Positions 24,243 to 33,274 of a DNA stretch of 64,000 nt are shown here, piece by piece. The notes under the pieces were generated by a model. It was not told the origin of the DNA. It did not search any database and was given only the letters and a program-made list of their open reading frames with translations. Source of the DNA: Chryseobacterium sp. 52 (GTDB lineage Bacteria; Bacteroidota; Bacteroidia; Flavobacteriales; Weeksellaceae); contig NZ_PEEX01000001.1 in the NCBI RefSeq assembly GCF_002754245.1, positions 2,088,001 through 2,152,000 of the forward strand, in the 5' to 3' direction. Position 1 is the stretch's first letter; every line of letters starts with the position of its first letter. Made by a program: the position numbers and the translations under genes.

Positions 24243-25361
24243 TTAATTGAATAAATCTTTTACTTTATCAAAAAAAGTTTTTTCCTTTCCGGAAGGTTCT
24301 GCAACCATTTCTCCGCTTGACATTTGCTTTTCAAAGAAATCTTTCTGCTCTTTTGTAAGCTTTTGAGGCGTCCATACATTGATGTGAATGAACATATCAC
24401 CCTTTCCATAGCTGTCGATGCTTGGAAGGCCTTTTCCTGCCAGTCTAAGGATCTTTCCGGACTGAGTGCCCGGATCAATGGTAATTTTCACTTTACCACC
24501 TACGGTAGGAACTTCTTTCTTGGTTCCTAAAGATGCTTCTGCAAATGAGATATATAATTCCTGGTGAAGATTGTCACCCTCTCTTTTGATTGTTTTATCT
24601 ACATCCTCTTCAATGATCACCAATAAATCTCCAGGAATTCCTCCGAACGGAGCATCATTTCCTTTTCCTCTTACATTAAGCTGGATACCATCTCTTGCAC
24701 CTGCCGGAATGTTGATTGAAATTTCCTCTTCATCTTTGATCAGTCCCTGTGCGTTAGCTCCTGCAGGAATTTTATCGGCTACTTTTCCGATTCCCTGACA
24801 GCTACCACAGGTCGTCTGTGTCTGCATTTGTCCGAACATGGTGTTCATCACTTTAAGCTGAACACCGGAACCGTTACAGGTAGGACATACTTTTGAAGTG
24901 GCACCTTCTGCCATCTTCATTTTTTTTACTTTGATGGTTTTTTGGGTTCCGTTCACCATTTCTTCAAGGTTCAGCTTGATTCTGATTCTTAAATTAGAAC
25001 CTTTCACCTGCTGACGTCCACCTCCGCCAAAACCACCGAAGCCTCCGCCTCCGCCGAAAATATCTCCAAACTGGCTGAAAATATCCTCCATGTTCATACC
25101 TCCTCCGAAGCCTCCGCCTCCGAAACCGCCGTTACCACTCATTCCGGCATGACCGAATTGGTCATATCTGGCACGTTTCTGGTCGTCGCTCAGTACTTCA
25201 TAGGCCTCTGCAGCTTCCTTAAACTTTTCTTCAGCCTCTTTGTCACCAGGATTTTTATCAGGGTGAAATTTAATGGCCATTTTTCGGTATGATTTCTTTA
25301 TCTCGTCGGCCGATGCAGATTTACTGATCTCAAGAACTTCGTAATAATCTCTTTTTGACAT
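24243..25361 (-). CDS. dnaJ: Chaperone protein DnaJ with a reduced zinc-binding domain
   Basis: This 372-residue Hsp40 presents substrates to DnaK and stimulates its ATPase. The J domain spans 1-70 with HPD at about 33-35. A Gly/Phe-rich region (about 75-116) follows. The zinc domain shows only two CxxCxGxG motifs, CPTCNGSG at about 159-166 and CGSCQGIG at about 185-192. Bacterial DnaJ usually has four. The first is absent before the pair, and the fourth position reads AGANAQG. The C-terminal substrate-binding domains (about 215-350) look normal. It lies 79 bases downstream of grpE, probably in one operon. Confidence 0.95.
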   Translation of the reverse strand: MSKRDYYEVLEISKSASADEIKKSYRKMAIKFHPDKNPGDKEAEEKFKEAAEAYEVLSDDQKRARYDQFGHAGMSGNGGFGGGGFGGGMNMEDIFSQFGDIFGGGGGFGGFGGGGRQQVKGSNLRIRIKLNLEEMVNGTQKTIKVKKMKMAEGATSKVCPTCNGSGVQLKVMNTMFGQMQTQTTCGSCQGIGKVADKIPAGANAQGLIKDEEEISINIPAGARDGIQLNVRGKGNDAPFGGIPGDLLVIIEEDVDKTIKREGDNLHQELYISFAEASLGTKKEVPTVGGKVKITIDPGTQSGKILRLAGKGLPSIDSYGKGDMFIHINVWTPQKLTKEQKDFFEKQMSSGEMVAEPSGKEKTFFDKVKDLFN

Positions 25362-25440
25362 AATGCTTATAATTGATTATTGATAAGTGGTCAATGATGT
25401 ATTATTCATCAGTCACCACTTACCATTGATCATTAATATT
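25362..25440. other. grpE-dnaJ intergenic spacer with an imperfect dyad
   Basis: TAAGTGGT and ACCACTTA (25384-25391 and 25415-25422) face each other across about 23 bases. Adjacent ATTGAT/ATCATT half-repeats give the spacer a loose heptamer texture. No promoter or CIRCE element was identified. Confidence 0.4.
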
Positions 25441-25977
25441 TTAGTTTCCTGTTACTACTTTTGCAAAACGGATTACTTTATCGCTTAAAGTATATCCAGT
25501 TTCAATAACATCTACGATTTTGCCTTTTAGATCTTCCGATGGTGCAGGAATCTGAGTAATTGCCTCATGGAAGTCTACGTTAAAGGTATCCCCTGCATTT
25601 ACTTCCATAGCCTTTAAGCCTTTTTCGGTAAGTCTGTTTTTAAATTTCTGATAAATCAGCTCTACACCCTGAAGATCAGTTGTATTTCCGCCTTTAGCAA
25701 TTTCTTTTAAAGCTCTTTCAAAATCATCCAAAACTCCAAGCATTGAGATGATCATATCCTGATTGGCATACTGGAAGAATTCCATCTTCTCTTTTGCCGT
25801 TCTTTTTTTATAGTTTTCGAACTCAGCATATAATCTGATGTAACGGTCTTTTTCTACTGCCAAAAGTTCTTCTGCAGAAGGGGTAGCTGTCACATTGTCC
25901 TCAGATACTACTTCGTTCTGAATAGTGTTTTCTTCCTGATTATTGATGCTTTCTTCGTTAATATCCTGATTTTCCAT
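25441..25977 (-). CDS. grpE: Nucleotide exchange factor GrpE
   Basis: This 178-residue protein releases ADP from DnaK. The N-terminal 35 residues are acidic and likely disordered. A long helix follows (about 38-80, with LYAEFENYKKRTAKEKMEF). The C-terminal beta domain shows FNVDFHEAITQIPAP (about 131-145) and ends DKVIRFAKVVTGN, close to the family's usual end. It is the first gene before dnaJ on the minus strand, the common order, and no DnaK gene is in the window. Confidence 0.95.
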   Translation of the reverse strand: MENQDINEESINNQEENTIQNEVVSEDNVTATPSAEELLAVEKDRYIRLYAEFENYKKRTAKEKMEFFQYANQDMIISMLGVLDDFERALKEIAKGGNTTDLQGVELIYQKFKNRLTEKGLKAMEVNAGDTFNVDFHEAITQIPAPSEDLKGKIVDVIETGYTLSDKVIRFAKVVTGN

Positions 25978-26148
25978 AATTCAATATTTATTTAAAGAAA
26001 TGTTTGACAAAGAGCCTGCCAAATACAAAAAATGGACATTAAGGCAGAAAAACAAAGAGCTGAATTCATTGCGAATGGTCAATTTTGCAGCGTAAGTCAG
26101 TAATGAATTATCCTTTGTTGAAAAATTCACGATTCACAATGGGCTAAT

Positions 26149-27480
26149 TTATCCGGCAAAAGTCTGGTACAGCAAATAGAGGTTTAAAACGATAATAACT
26201 ATAGAAATAATCCAGACAATGATTTTTAAAGTAGGTTTATTCACAAATTCGCCCATTTTGGCTTTGTCATTCGTAAACATAACCAAAGGTACTACAGCGA
26301 AACTGAGCTGCATTGATAAGATGACCTGGCTTAAAACCAATAAATCAGTTGTTCCTTTTTCACCATAAAGAATAGCGACTATTAAGGCTGGAATTACAGC
26401 AATCAGTCTAGTGATAAGCCTTCTCAACCATGGCTTTAACTTGATGTTCAGGAAGCCTTCCATGACGATCTGTCCTGCAAGGGTTCCGGTAAGCGTTGAA
26501 TTCTGTCCTGATGCAAGCAAAGCAATTGCGAAAGCGATACTTGCCATAGAAGCACCCAAAATTGGGGTAAGCATTTTGTATGCATCATGGATATCCGCTA
26601 CATGCTCATTTCCTGTAGTGTGAAATGTTGCCGCAGCCAGAATAAGGATAGCCGCATTAATGAAGAATGCCAGCATCAATGAAACGGTGCTGTCTAATGT
26701 TGCAAATTTTATAGCTTCTTTTTTTCCTTCCCGGTTACGCTCATAATCTCTTGTCTGAACGATACTGCTGTGCAGATATAAATTATGAGGCATGACGGTG
26801 GCACCCAAAATCCCAATAGCGATATAAAGCATAGCAGGATTGGTGATAATTTCTTTTTGAGGAACCAATCCGCCCAGAATTTCATTGAAAGCAGGTTGCG
26901 AAATCACGATTTCATAAATAAAGCAGGCGAGAATAATAAAAATAAGTCCGCCCACAATACTCTCTATCCATCGGAAACCTTTTGCCTGCAGTAAAAGAAT
27001 GATCAAAACATCTACCGTTGTGATCACAATTCCCCAGGTCAGCGGAATATGGAACAAGAGATTTAATGCAATGGCAGAGCCTATCACCTCGGCGAGATCG
27101 CAGGCGGCAATAGCTATTTCACAGAATACCCACAGAATAAAATTAGTGGTAGGGCTGAAGTGATCGCGACATGCCTGAGCAAGATCTCTTTCTGCAACGA
27201 CTCCCAGCTTTACAGATAAATGCTGTAAAACCATTGCGAAAATATTTGAAATCAGAATGACTGAAAGGAGGGTATAGCCAAACTGAGCGCCCCCTGCAAT
27301 GTCAGTAGCCCAGTTTCCCGGATCCATATATCCTACGGCAATCATCAGTCCCGGACCCGCAAAGGCAAGATATTTCCTCCAGAATGAAGCATTCCGGGGT
27401 ACTTTTATAGATGAATATACCTCTGAGAGGGAATGGGAAGTTTTATCTTTACGCCAGGCGTTATTTAATTTTAAATTCAT
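26149..27480 (-). CDS. mntH: Nramp-family divalent metal transporter (MntH-like)
   Basis: This 443-residue inner-membrane protein imports Mn2+ (and possibly Fe2+) with protons. The metal-binding DPGN is at about 53-56 (GYMDPGNWATD), with a partner MPHNLYLHS near 235 in the sixth helix. About 11 membrane segments follow the family pattern. An inverted repeat, TGTTAG-N6-CTAACA, starts 4 bases upstream of the start codon and is a candidate metal-regulator operator. The gene stands alone between grpE and the DUF937 gene. Confidence 0.93.
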   Translation of the reverse strand: MNLKLNNAWRKDKTSHSLSEVYSSIKVPRNASFWRKYLAFAGPGLMIAVGYMDPGNWATDIAGGAQFGYTLLSVILISNIFAMVLQHLSVKLGVVAERDLAQACRDHFSPTTNFILWVFCEIAIAACDLAEVIGSAIALNLLFHIPLTWGIVITTVDVLIILLLQAKGFRWIESIVGGLIFIILACFIYEIVISQPAFNEILGGLVPQKEIITNPAMLYIAIGILGATVMPHNLYLHSSIVQTRDYERNREGKKEAIKFATLDSTVSLMLAFFINAAILILAAATFHTTGNEHVADIHDAYKMLTPILGASMASIAFAIALLASGQNSTLTGTLAGQIVMEGFLNIKLKPWLRRLITRLIAVIPALIVAILYGEKGTTDLLVLSQVILSMQLSFAVVPLVMFTNDKAKMGEFVNKPTLKIIVWIISIVIIVLNLYLLYQTFAG

Positions 27481-27483
27481 AAA

Positions 27484-27501
27484 TGTTAGAAATGACTAAC
27501 A
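27484..27501. promoter_or_regulatory. Inverted repeat TGTTAG-N6-CTAACA next to the mntH start
   Basis: Perfect six-base arms, starting 4 bases before the start codon. Its core TTAG...CTAA resembles sites of DtxR/MntR-type metal repressors. The regulator is not in the window; assignment is inference. Confidence 0.5.
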
Positions 27502-27546
27502 AATTTACTTAAATAAATATAAATACGAAAGTCACGTCATAAAAAA

Positions 27547-27570
27547 ATCCCGAAAACTAATTTTCGGGAT
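27547..27570 (-). terminator. Terminator after the DUF937-OmpA gene
   Basis: A ten-base perfect stem with a CTAA loop. On the minus strand a seven-base T run follows. It lies 24 bases past the gene's stop. Confidence 0.88.
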
Positions 27571-27593
27571 CTGTTTTTATGGATTCTAAAGAT

Positions 27594-28880
27594 CTATTTT
27601 GCGAATCTTACAGCCATTTTTCTGTCTGCAGCTCTTTCTGCATCAGAAGCTTTAGCATCTACAGTAGCAAATTTGCTTCCGTACCCTTCAGCTTCTAAAA
27701 CCTGAGCTCCAACTCCGGCTTTTGCTACCGCAGCTTTAATGAATTCTGCTCTTGCTTTAGATAATTTTACGTTGCTCGCTTCGTTTCCTGTTTTATCAGT
27801 ATAACCTCCGATTTTGATTTTTGCATCCGGGAATGCTTTTAAAATAGCTACTAAATTATCAAGCTGTCCCTGAGAACCAGCTTCCAGTTCAGTAGAACTT
27901 CCTATTTTGAAATTTACATGGTCAAAATCATACCACTTATCTTTTAATGCTGCATCGTCTGCTGCATTTTTATAATTTCCTGATTTCAGGAAAGTAATCA
28001 TCTGATCTTCCATTCCACCTTTGTATCCTTTCAGCATTACACCGTTAAGATCGATGTTTTCATCTGTCTTAACAGTCGTAGTTGATGCAGAGGTATCAGC
28101 AGGAGTCATGGTAGCTGCAGTATCCATTTTTGCCGCTGTAGAATCAGTGGATGTAGTGGTCGTAGTGGTCTGTTTCTTTTCACACTGTTTCCATAGGAAA
28201 TATCCTGCGGCAATTAAAAGTAAAAGCGGAAGCAACCATTTCCAGATTGAACCTCCGCCTTCATTATTATTTCTCTCAGGATTGGTTCCTGCAGATGTAG
28301 TACTTCTGGTAACTTCTATTTTAGGCTCTTCTTTTGGTGTAGCGTCTGCAGTAGAACTGTTACCTCCAAACCAGCTTCCTAAATTCAGGGAAGCAAGAGA
28401 AAGTCCTGCCGGCAGAAGTGAAGAAACAATTCCTTTTTGCTCACCCAAAAGGCTTGAAATACCTGATGCGCCTAAATTATTATCAGTAGCATATTTTCCG
28501 ATAGAACCTACCGTAGCTCCTGTTACTAAATTCAGCAGCGAACTGGAAGAATTATTACTGATTCCTGCATACGTGGCAATAGCATTCACTATTCCGCTGA
28601 TTTTGTCTCCAAAAATAGACGTCAGCAGAGTGGAAATTACAGGGTTGCTGGATGCACCACCCATTAAATTTCCTAAAATTCCGCTTGACGAAGCGTTGGT
28701 AATTGCATCCAAAACTCCGGGATTATCAGAATTATTTGCTAATCCTCCTATAACTGCAGGAAGTAAACCTCCAATTGCTTTTGAAATACCGGATTCACTT
28801 TCTCCAAACTGAGAAGCTGCTTGTGAAACCAAAGCGGGACCTAACTGTCCTTTAATTAAATCAATGACATTTAAAGACAT
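27594..28880 (-). CDS. DUF937 domain protein with membrane segment and OmpA-like domain
   Basis: This 428-residue protein starts with a DUF937 region (about 1-170, MSLNVIDLIKGQLGPALVSQ, with repeated GGLLPAVIGG and GGLANN type stretches). Next come a Ser/Thr-rich linker, one membrane segment at 212-230 (WKWLLPLLLLIAAGYFLW), a Thr/Ala-rich linker, and an OmpA-type peptidoglycan-binding domain (about 310-428). In that domain IKIGGYTDKTG and LSKARAEFIK match the usual motif. There is no N-terminal signal peptide, so DUF937 would be cytoplasmic and OmpA periplasmic. The role is unknown beyond a likely cell-wall tether. Confidence 0.87.
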   Translation of the reverse strand: MSLNVIDLIKGQLGPALVSQAASQFGESESGISKAIGGLLPAVIGGLANNSDNPGVLDAITNASSSGILGNLMGGASSNPVISTLLTSIFGDKISGIVNAIATYAGISNNSSSSLLNLVTGATVGSIGKYATDNNLGASGISSLLGEQKGIVSSLLPAGLSLASLNLGSWFGGNSSTADATPKEEPKIEVTRSTTSAGTNPERNNNEGGGSIWKWLLPLLLLIAAGYFLWKQCEKKQTTTTTTSTDSTAAKMDTAATMTPADTSASTTTVKTDENIDLNGVMLKGYKGGMEDQMITFLKSGNYKNAADDAALKDKWYDFDHVNFKIGSSTELEAGSQGQLDNLVAILKAFPDAKIKIGGYTDKTGNEASNVKLSKARAEFIKAAVAKAGVGAQVLEAEGYGSKFATVDAKASDAERAADRKMAVRFAK

Positions 28881-28999
28881 AATAAATTATTTTTTGAGAT
28901 TAATGTTGCATAAATTTAAACAAAAATCTGTCCAAATGTCACTTTTTTTTGAATATTTATTTAATTTCTGGCGAAGTTTTTAGAAATCAGCAAAAAAAA

Positions 29000-30475
29000 T
29001 TAATAAGCTTTTGCGAATAATACACGTCTCTTAGATGGCTTTCCGGTAATTAAAGAAATACCTTCTTCAATATCATCATCCAAAGGAATACATCTTATGG
29101 TAGCCTTCGTTTCATCTTTAATCTGCTCTTCTTCTTCTTCCGTTCCATCCCAATGTGCATAAATAAAGCCTCCTTTTTCATCAAGAGTTTTCTTGAATTC
29201 TTCATACGTGTCAACTCTTGTAATGTTGTCTTTTCTGAAGTTTAATGCTTTTTCATAAAGCTCTTTCTGAATAGTCTGCAACAATTCTTCGATATAGATG
29301 TCAACACCTTCAATAGAACGTACTTCTTTAGTAAGATTGTCTCTTCTTGCAATTTCAACAGATTTGTTTTCTAAATCTTTAGGGCCCAGAGCAATTCTTA
29401 CCGGTACCCCTTTCAATTCATATTCGGCAAATTTCCATCCTGGTTTGTTATGAGTATCGTCATCAAATTTCACAGAGATGCCTTTCGCTTTTAATTTAGC
29501 CTTGATATCAAGAGCCACTTCACTGATCTGTGCCAATTGCTCATCCCCTTTGAAGATAGGAACAATAACCACCTGAATTGGAGCCAGGGTAGGAGGAAGT
29601 ACTAATCCTAAATCATCTGAATGCGTCATAATCAAAGCTCCCATCAGACGGGTAGATGTTCCCCAGGATGTTGCCCACGCATGTTCGATTTTACCTTCTT
29701 TATTGGTGAATTTTACATCAAAAGCTTTTGCGAAATTCTGACCCAAGAAGTGAGAGGTTCCTGCCTGAAGAGCTTTTCCATCCTGCATCAATGCCTCAAT
29801 ACAATAGGTTTCATCAGCTCCTGCAAATCTTTCTGAAGGTGATTTTATCCCCTGAACTACCGGCATAGCCATAAAGTTTTCTGCGAAATCTGCATATACT
29901 TTGTTCATTTTTTCAGCCTCTTCTACTGCTTCATCCTTTGTAGCATGAGCAGTGTGACCTTCCTGCCATAGGAATTCTGCCGTTCTTAAAAATAAACGGG
30001 TTCTCATTTCCCAACGGACAACATTGGCCCATTGGTTAATTAATATAGGAAGATCTCTGTAAGACTGGATCCAGTTTTTATACGTACTCCAAATAATAGC
30101 TTCCGAAGTTGGACGAACAATTAATTCTTCTTCCAATTTAGCTTCAGGATCTACAATCAGTTTTTGTGGATTATTTGGGTCTGTTTTTAATCTGTAATGG
30201 GTAACAACGGCACATTCTTTTGCAAAACCTGCAGCATTTTTTTCTTCAGCCTCAAATAAACTCTTGGGCACAAAAAGCGGGAAGTAAGCATTAACGTGAC
30301 CTGTTTCTTTGAATTTCTTATCCATTTCATCACGCATTTTTTCCCAGATTGCATAGCCGTATGGTTTGATTACCATGCATCCTCGCACTCCAGAGTTTTC
30401 AGCTAAGTCAGCCTTTACAACCAACTCATTATACCATTTGCTGTAGTCTTCGCTTCTTGAGGTTAATTTTGCCAT
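29000..30475 (-). CDS. proS: Prolyl-tRNA synthetase, short (archaeal/eukaryote-like) type
   Basis: This 491-residue class II synthetase charges tRNA-Pro. The start [20 protein letters not shown] and the class II motif 2 region ([26 protein letters not shown], about 155-180, shown here only in part) identify the short form, which lacks the inserted editing domain of the bacterial type. Motif 3 appears in [18 protein letters not shown] (about 262-279), followed by an anticodon-binding domain and a C-terminal zinc-like domain ending in Tyr. Bacteroidota commonly have this type. Confidence 0.94.
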   Translation of the reverse strand: MAKLTSRSEDYSKWYNELVVKADLAENSGVRGCMVIKPYGYAIWEKMRDEMDKKFKETGHVNAYFPLFVPKSLFEAEEKNAAGFAKECAVVTHYRLKTDPNNPQKLIVDPEAKLEEELIVRPTSEAIIWSTYKNWIQSYRDLPILINQWANVVRWEMRTRLFLRTAEFLWQEGHTAHATKDEAVEEAEKMNKVYADFAENFMAMPVVQGIKSPSERFAGADETYCIEALMQDGKALQAGTSHFLGQNFAKAFDVKFTNKEGKIEHAWATSWGTSTRLMGALIMTHSDDLGLVLPPTLAPIQVVIVPIFKGDEQLAQISEVALDIKAKLKAKGISVKFDDDTHNKPGWKFAEYELKGVPVRIALGPKDLENKSVEIARRDNLTKEVRSIEGVDIYIEELLQTIQKELYEKALNFRKDNITRVDTYEEFKKTLDEKGGFIYAHWDGTEEEEEQIKDETKATIRCIPLDDDIEEGISLITGKPSKRRVLFAKAY

Positions 30476-30524
30476 TATTTTTTAAAATTTTTTTAACTTT
30501 TGTACATTATTGTTATCTAAAAAT

Positions 30525-30549
30525 AAAAATCTATTTTTGATAGATTTTT
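30525..30549. repeat. Perfect inverted repeat, ten-base arms, in the proS/lipoprotein divergent gap
   Basis: AAAAATCTAT (30525-30534) faces ATAGATTTTT (30540-30549) over a TTTTG loop, followed by one more T. It resembles a hairpin with a T tail on the plus strand, but it lies between divergent starts, where no upstream gene ends. Confidence 0.5.
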
Positions 30550-30558
30550 TTACCAGTG

Positions 30559-30579
30559 TTTTGGTACATTTTTGGTACA
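30559..30579. repeat. Two TTTTGGTACA copies in tandem
   Basis: TTTTGGTACA at 30559-30568 and TTTTTGGTACA at 30569-30579. A related TTTTGTACA lies at 30498-30506. This may be a pair of sites for a regulator of the downstream lipoprotein gene. Inference. Confidence 0.4.
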
Positions 30580-30619
30580 GATTGCAAATATAATTTAAAT
30601 TAAAAATTTTTACGTTATC

Positions 30620-31756
30620 ATGAAAAGAAATATACATAAAAATTTGCTCGGTCTGTTAAAGTCCAAAGGGATTTTAGCAATATCAGGCGGATTACTGCTT
30701 GTATCCTGTGGTGCCCAGATGGGTGGATACACGGAGACTGACGGGGTATACTATGACCCCAATAAAGATACGCTGCCAGAAGGAGTGATCATCAATGATG
30801 GCGGGAATAGAGTGGGAGAATATTATGATTATTATCAGGACTCTAATGTGATCCAGAATGCTCAGGCAAATTCCAAAGAACAGGATAACAGATACAATAC
30901 ATGGAGCGATAACAACTGGAATGCAAATGCTACAGACTCTGACTGGGGTGCGTTTGCAGGAGCACAGACTAACTATTACGACAATTCCTGGGGATCTTCT
31001 TGGGGATGGGGTGGTTATAGTCCTTACTGGGGAATGAACCGTGGCTGGGGCTGGGGTACATCATTCGGTTGGGGCGGATCATTTGGCTGGGGTGGATCTT
31101 TCGGCTGGGGCTGGGGAGGCTCTATGGGCTGGGGAAGTCCTTACTGGGGATATGGATATTCTCCTTATTGGGGTGGATATTATGACCCATTCTGGGGCGG
31201 TGGTTACGGTAACCCATATTGGGGCTGGAATGGCGGCTACTGGGGTAATGGATACAGACCGGTTTACAGAAGAAGTGGCGGTGGCGGATTCAGCAATCCT
31301 GGTTTAACGAATGCCGTGTACAGAACAAATACATACAGAGGAGGATTTAGAAGCGGTGGAAACGGTTTCCAGAATACATCTAATAATGGCTTCCGAAACA
31401 GCAGCACAAACGGCGGTTTCAGAAACAGTTCTACTGGTGGTTTTAGAAATAATGGTTCATATAATAATAACGGTGGCTTCAGAAATAGCGGTACCAACGG
31501 TGGTTACAGAAATGGGACACAGTCTGGAGGATTCCGTAATTCAAATTCTCAGCCAAGACCTAATTATAATAATACTCAGCCAAGCTACAACAATAGCAAT
31601 AATAATGGCGGTTTCAGATCTAATGACAGCGGAGGCTTCAGATCAAGTGGAGGTTCTTCCGGTGGAGGTTTCAGATCAGGCGGCGGTTCTTCAGGCGGTG
31701 GAGGCGGTATGAGATCTGGCGGCGGCGGAGGCGGTGGCTTCAGAGGCGGCAGATAA
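30620..31756 (+). CDS. Gly/Trp/Asn-rich lipoprotein of low complexity
   Basis: This 378-residue protein has a lipoprotein signal with the lipobox LVSC (Cys at residue 30). A charged segment follows (35-100). A Trp/Gly-rich region (about 108-215) has repeated WGGS, GWGWG and SPYWG units, and a Asn/Ser/Gly-Phe-Arg region (about 220-378) has GGFRN-type repeats. Aromatic/glycine repeats of this kind can form adhesive or phase-separating material at the cell surface. I know no defined family. The next gene (OmpP1) starts 29 bases after the stop, so the pair is likely an operon. Function is unknown. Confidence 0.85.
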   Translation: MKRNIHKNLLGLLKSKGILAISGGLLLVSCGAQMGGYTETDGVYYDPNKDTLPEGVIINDGGNRVGEYYDYYQDSNVIQNAQANSKEQDNRYNTWSDNNWNANATDSDWGAFAGAQTNYYDNSWGSSWGWGGYSPYWGMNRGWGWGTSFGWGGSFGWGGSFGWGWGGSMGWGSPYWGYGYSPYWGGYYDPFWGGGYGNPYWGWNGGYWGNGYRPVYRRSGGGGFSNPGLTNAVYRTNTYRGGFRSGGNGFQNTSNNGFRNSSTNGGFRNSSTGGFRNNGSYNNNGGFRNSGTNGGYRNGTQSGGFRNSNSQPRPNYNNTQPSYNNSNNNGGFRSNDSGGFRSSGGSSGGGFRSGGGSSGGGGGMRSGGGGGGGFRGGR

Positions 31757-31785
31757 TTTCAAACTTAATAACTATTAAAAAAATA

Positions 31786-33189
31786 ATGTTAAAAAAATCT
31801 TTAGTATTAATGAGTGTTTCTGCAGCATTTTTTGTGCAGGCTCAGGATGTTTCTATATTGAGAAATACTGTAGATGTTTATTCCACTACTCCAATGGTGG
31901 GTTCGTCAAAGTTTAATGGAATGGCTGGAGCTAATGGAGCATTAGGAGGTGACGCCAATTCATTGCTTACCAACCCTGCCGGTTTAGGAGTCGCTATTTC
32001 CGGAGAAGTTTCAGGAACCTTGTCTATTGCAGGAAATAAAAATAAAAGTACCTGGGCAGGATCTACTGTAGATTATAGTAAAACCAATACAGATCTTGGA
32101 AATGTAGGGGCTGTAATGACTTTTCCTCTGATGACTGAAACAGGATGGAAGTTTATCAATATCGGGATCAATTATTCAAACCAGTCATTAGACAATTATG
32201 TAGAATCTCCGGGAAGTGATAATGTCATCAAGGATTTTACGGATAAAAGTGCGTCATTTGCGGGACATGCGTATAACAGATACGGGAATCTTGCGAAAAC
32301 AAGCTTTGGGGTTGGTGCTAACTATAACCATAGCGTATACATAGGTGCGGGATTGAATTTTTTCAATGCATCTATTGATCAGTATGATACAGCAGCCTTC
32401 AAATCATTGTCAGATGGCTCTAAAGAATATTTTGACAGACAAAATACACCTCTCTTCGAAAGGTCTTCCGGATTCTCTGCTTCTGTAGGGGTGATTGGAA
32501 AACTGAGTCCTAATTTCAGAATTGGGGGAGCTATAGAAACACCAACGTTCTGGCGTATAGACAGAGATTATAGGTTCTATAATGATCCGGACTTTGGAGA
32601 CGGTACAGGTACAGAATCCAGAGATCTTACTACCCCGCTTAAAGCGACAGTGAGTGCGGCATTTGTAGCCAGCAAAAACTTCTCATTGAACGTAGATTAC
32701 ACGTTAGGATTAACAAGACCTAAATATAAAGTAGTTACAGGTATTGAAAGCGAGCTGAACAGCTTTTTCAAAGATAACTACAAGAATGTATCAGAAGTAA
32801 GAATTGGTGCAGAATACAGATTAAAACAGTTTAGATTGAGAGGAGGGTATTCTTATGTATCCAATCCTTTCGATGCTTTGACAGTAAGTCAGGTAAATCC
32901 GGACGCTTCTACCTCTGACCAGTCATACAGCAATATGATGCTTAACAGCAGAAATCTTGCTTCATTCGGTTTGGGATATGATTTCAAATCGTTTTACGTA
33001 GATGCATCGTATCAGTATATAACATCTAAGTACAGCAATCCTTTCTTAAGAGGTATTGAAACTGGAAATCCTGCTACTGATACAGCTTATTATTCTCCTG
33101 ATAGAATCATGTCATCTGATTACTTTGCAGTATCAGAAGTGAAAAATAACAGAAATAACTTCTTTATTACATTCGGCTGGAAGTTCTAA
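31786..33189 (+). CDS. Outer-membrane protein, OmpP1/FadL family
   Basis: This 467-residue beta-barrel has a signal peptide (cut near FFVQA|QD, about residue 19). The N-terminal plug-like segment SSKFNGMAGANGALGGDANSLL is typical of OmpP1/FadL proteins, which carry long-chain fatty acids and other hydrophobic compounds across the outer membrane. The rest is alternating strands with a final NNFFITFGWKF end that fits a barrel assembly signal (terminal Phe). It likely follows the lipoprotein gene in the same transcript; a functional link is possible but not shown. Confidence 0.88.
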   Translation: MLKKSLVLMSVSAAFFVQAQDVSILRNTVDVYSTTPMVGSSKFNGMAGANGALGGDANSLLTNPAGLGVAISGEVSGTLSIAGNKNKSTWAGSTVDYSKTNTDLGNVGAVMTFPLMTETGWKFINIGINYSNQSLDNYVESPGSDNVIKDFTDKSASFAGHAYNRYGNLAKTSFGVGANYNHSVYIGAGLNFFNASIDQYDTAAFKSLSDGSKEYFDRQNTPLFERSSGFSASVGVIGKLSPNFRIGGAIETPTFWRIDRDYRFYNDPDFGDGTGTESRDLTTPLKATVSAAFVASKNFSLNVDYTLGLTRPKYKVVTGIESELNSFFKDNYKNVSEVRIGAEYRLKQFRLRGGYSYVSNPFDALTVSQVNPDASTSDQSYSNMMLNSRNLASFGLGYDFKSFYVDASYQYITSKYSNPFLRGIETGNPATDTAYYSPDRIMSSDYFAVSEVKNNRNNFFITFGWKF

Positions 33190-33221
33190 TTCCAGATTGT
33201 GTAATGAGTGATTAAATTGAG

Positions 33222-33245
33222 GCTCCGGATCGTAAGATCCGGAGC
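33222..33245 (+). terminator. Terminator after the OmpP1 gene
   Basis: A ten-base perfect stem GCTCCGGATC with a GTAA loop, followed by TTCTTATTTT. It lies 33 bases after the stop. Confidence 0.85.
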
Positions 33246-33274
33246 TTCTTATTTTATTTTAATTAAAGAATGAA

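Noticed and set aside
28021..28812. A 263-codon plus-strand open frame opposite the DUF937-OmpA gene
   Set aside because: It is antisense to a well-supported gene and has the Ser/Pro/Val-rich composition expected of a shadow. No start signals or family match.
31041..31712. Long open frames in other phases across the Gly/Trp-rich gene
   Set aside because: The repeat composition keeps other frames free of stops. They have no independent start signals and mirror the repeats of the real frame.
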